Shown: positions 15,062 through 16,490 of the stretch, piece after piece | Layout: each line of letters starts with the position of its first letter | How positions within the stretch are numbered: position 1 is the first letter of the stretch | Assembly: GCA_023422095.1 (NCBI GenBank) | Contig: JAEZSD010000041.1 | Location: 1 to 16,490, forward strand | Length of the DNA stretch: 16,490 nt | Direction: 5' to 3' | Origin: Bacillota bacterium | GTDB taxonomy: Bacteria; Bacillota_I; Bacilli_A; RFN20; CAG-826 | Position numbers and translations under genes: made by a program | The notes under the pieces: model-generated | What the model saw: only the letters and a program-made list of their open reading frames with translations | Databases searched by the model: none | What the model was told of the DNA's origin: nothing

Positions 15062-16490
15062 ATGCCACCAATCAGAATTAGAGAGAGAGGTCGCGCCAAA
15101 AAAGGCACGATGCTGCGCCTTCTTAAACAATTATTTAAGTTATATCCTAAACGCCTTATCGTCAATGCTTTTTGCATTGTCTTCAATGTTTTCGCCAATC
15201 TATGCTCATCCATCTTCAGTGGATTAATCGTCAGTATTCTAAATGCCGCTATTAAAGAAAATGGCGGAGCCTTTAATATCTTTGATATCACAAGAATGTA
15301 TACCGGATCAGCGATGGGAAATAGTTTTACCATTACTTCAAATATCCCCATTCTTCTTATCGGGATGGCTAGTATCTATTTCTTAGGTATTTTTGCCTCT
15401 TGGTGGTGGACTCGTTCAATGGCGATTATCACTCAAGATTTCCAAAACAAGTTCCGCAAGAAAATGTTTAATCACATGCAAGATCTCCCTATTAAATATT
15501 TCGATACCCACGCCAGAGGAAATACCATGTCAATCTACACCAATGACATTGACACAATTCGCCAATTTATATCCCAATCCTTGCCAGAAATGCTTCGCAC
15601 CACTTTAGCAGTGGGTTTTAGTTTAGCTCTGATGCTCATCAATAGTGTGTGGATGACTCTTATTGTATTGATGGGAACAGGCGCTGTATTATTGAACACC
15701 AAATTTATCGGTGGAAGAGCGAGCAAGTTTTTCATCAAACAGCAAAAGGCTGTCGGAGCGGTGGAAGGTAATATTGAGGAATCAATCAACGGTTTAAAAG
15801 TCATTAAAGTCTTCACTCATGAAGAAAAATCAGCCGAAGAATTCGATAAGTTAAACGATGAATTATCCTCCTATTCAACCAAAGCAAACGTCGCGGGAAA
15901 TATTACTATGCCCATCAATGGCAACATTGGAAACTTCACCTATGTTCTCACTGCCTTTATGTGTTTCTTAATCTTTGCCGTTCCCGGATTTAAAAATCTT
16001 ACTCTTACCAGCGGTTTGGTCGATATGCATCTCAATGTCGAAGCTTTCGGCTCCACCATCGTCACTTTCCTAATGCTCAACCGCATGTTCAACAACAACA
16101 TCGGCAACCTATCGCAACAAGTGATCTTTATTGTCATGGGTATGGCAGGAGCCTCTCGCTGCTTTGATTTATTGGATGAAAAACCAGAAGTCGATAATGG
16201 TTATGTCTATCTCACTAATGTGGTCCAAAACGAAGATGGAACCTTTACCGAGTCGGAAGAGCACACCCATCACTACATGTGGAAGTATCCACATAAAGAT
16301 GGAACAATTGAATACCGCGAATTGAAGGGCGATATCATTCTCGACCACGTCGATTTCGGTTATAAAGAAGATAAATTAGTTCTCAAGGACATATCCGTCT
16401 ATGCACGACCAGGACAAAAGATCGCTTTAGTGGGCGCCACTGGGGCAGGTAAAACCACGATAACTAACTTAATTAATCGTTTCTATGACA
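15062..16490 (+). CDS. ABC exporter half-transporter, partner subunit (BmrD/LmrD-like), cut by right edge
   Basis: An uninterrupted frame of 476 codons runs from ATG at 15062 to the window end. The ATG comes one base after the preceding TAA, with GGAGGTG (15046-15052) nine bases upstream. Residues 1-365 form the exporter membrane domain with the coupling helix region KYFDTHARGNTMSIYTND. A roughly 40-residue linker (379-421) rich in charged and aromatic residues, with HTHH and YPHKDG, precedes the ATPase domain. Walker A GATGAGKT is at 458-465, and the sequence stops at NLINRFYD. Walker B, signature and switch His lie outside the window. As partner of a degenerate half it should carry the catalytic Glu. 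I recall similar linkers in other Bacillota exporters, so the linker is probably a family trait. Confidence 0.93.
   Translation, partial: MPPIRIRERGRAKKGTMLRLLKQLFKLYPKRLIVNAFCIVFNVFANLCSSIFSGLIVSILNAAIKENGGAFNIFDITRMYTGSAMGNSFTITSNIPILLIGMASIYFLGIFASWWWTRSMAIITQDFQNKFRKKMFNHMQDLPIKYFDTHARGNTMSIYTNDIDTIRQFISQSLPEMLRTTLAVGFSLALMLINSVWMTLIVLMGTGAVLLNTKFIGGRASKFFIKQQKAVGAVEGNIEESINGLKVIKVFTHEEKSAEEFDKLNDELSSYSTKANVAGNITMPINGNIGNFTYVLTAFMCFLIFAVPGFKNLTLTSGLVDMHLNVEAFGSTIVTFLMLNRMFNNNIGNLSQQVIFIVMGMAGASRCFDLLDEKPEVDNGYVYLTNVVQNEDGTFTESEEHTHHYMWKYPHKDGTIEYRELKGDIILDHVDFGYKEDKLVLKDISVYARPGQKIALVGATGAGKTTITNLINRFYD

Noticed and set aside
14992..16325. Short frames on both strands over the right end (for example 15393-15608 plus, 15535-15816 minus)
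   Set aside because: The whole region is covered by the continuous ABC half-transporter frame from 15062 to the edge, with recognisable motifs.
1..16490. CRISPR array, tRNA or rRNA genes, insertion sequences, phage genes
   Set aside because: I saw no regularly spaced repeats, no cloverleaf-like intergenic sequence, no transposase or phage proteins; all gaps are under 200 bases and are explained by promoters and terminators.

Overview
The window is AT-rich and reads as chromosome from a low-GC Gram-positive bacterium (Bacillota, class Bacilli). The gene order pth, mfd, rqcP, tilS, ftsH, dus, lysS is a shortened form of the Bacillus subtilis order, without the sporulation genes, divIC or hprT found between them in Bacillus. 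That suggests a non-sporulating, compact lineage such as Erysipelotrichales, RF39-like bacteria or a mollicute relative; the exact group is an inference. The standard stop code is in use: tryptophans are TGG, mfd, pth and dus end in TGA, and no reading frame needs TGA as a sense codon.

Left part, minus strand (1-8764), read from right to left: pth (peptidyl-tRNA hydrolase), mfd (transcription-repair coupling factor), rqcP (S4-domain ribosome quality-control factor) and tilS (tRNA-Ile lysidine synthetase) are tightly packed behind one extended -10 promoter. ftsH follows with its own -10 boxes, then dus (tRNA dihydrouridine synthase) and the first 16 codons of lysS. This is a housekeeping block for translation, tRNA modification and protein quality control.

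Middle, plus strand (8851-10496): a DUF368/PopT-type membrane protein overlaps a PAP2 phosphatase gene, and the pair ends at an intrinsic terminator. The pair fits recycling of the undecaprenyl-phosphate carrier: PAP2 would remove a phosphate on the outer face and PopT would return the lipid phosphate inward. A convergent minus-strand gene (10552-12591) encodes a predicted surface lipoprotein with two bacterial Ig-like (Big_2) domains and an M6-type zinc metalloprotease domain, with its own terminator and promoter.

Right part, plus strand (12739-16490): a MarR-family regulator and two ABC exporter half-transporters form a tightly coupled operon. The first half-transporter has the marks of a degenerate ATP site (Asp for the catalytic Glu, Gln for the switch His). 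The second is cut by the right edge just after its Walker A motif. A perfect palindrome lies between the -35 and -10 boxes of the marR promoter and probably is the MarR operator.

The most unexpected observation is that the popT and marR operons share one promoter layout: a -35 box, 17 bp, the non-consensus -10 TAGACT, nine bases, then ATG, with no Shine-Dalgarno sequence. Both transcripts should be leaderless or nearly so, while other genes here mostly have clear ribosome binding sites. I saw no CRISPR array, tRNA, rRNA, insertion sequence or phage gene, and nothing that I can defend as a wholly new multi-gene system.
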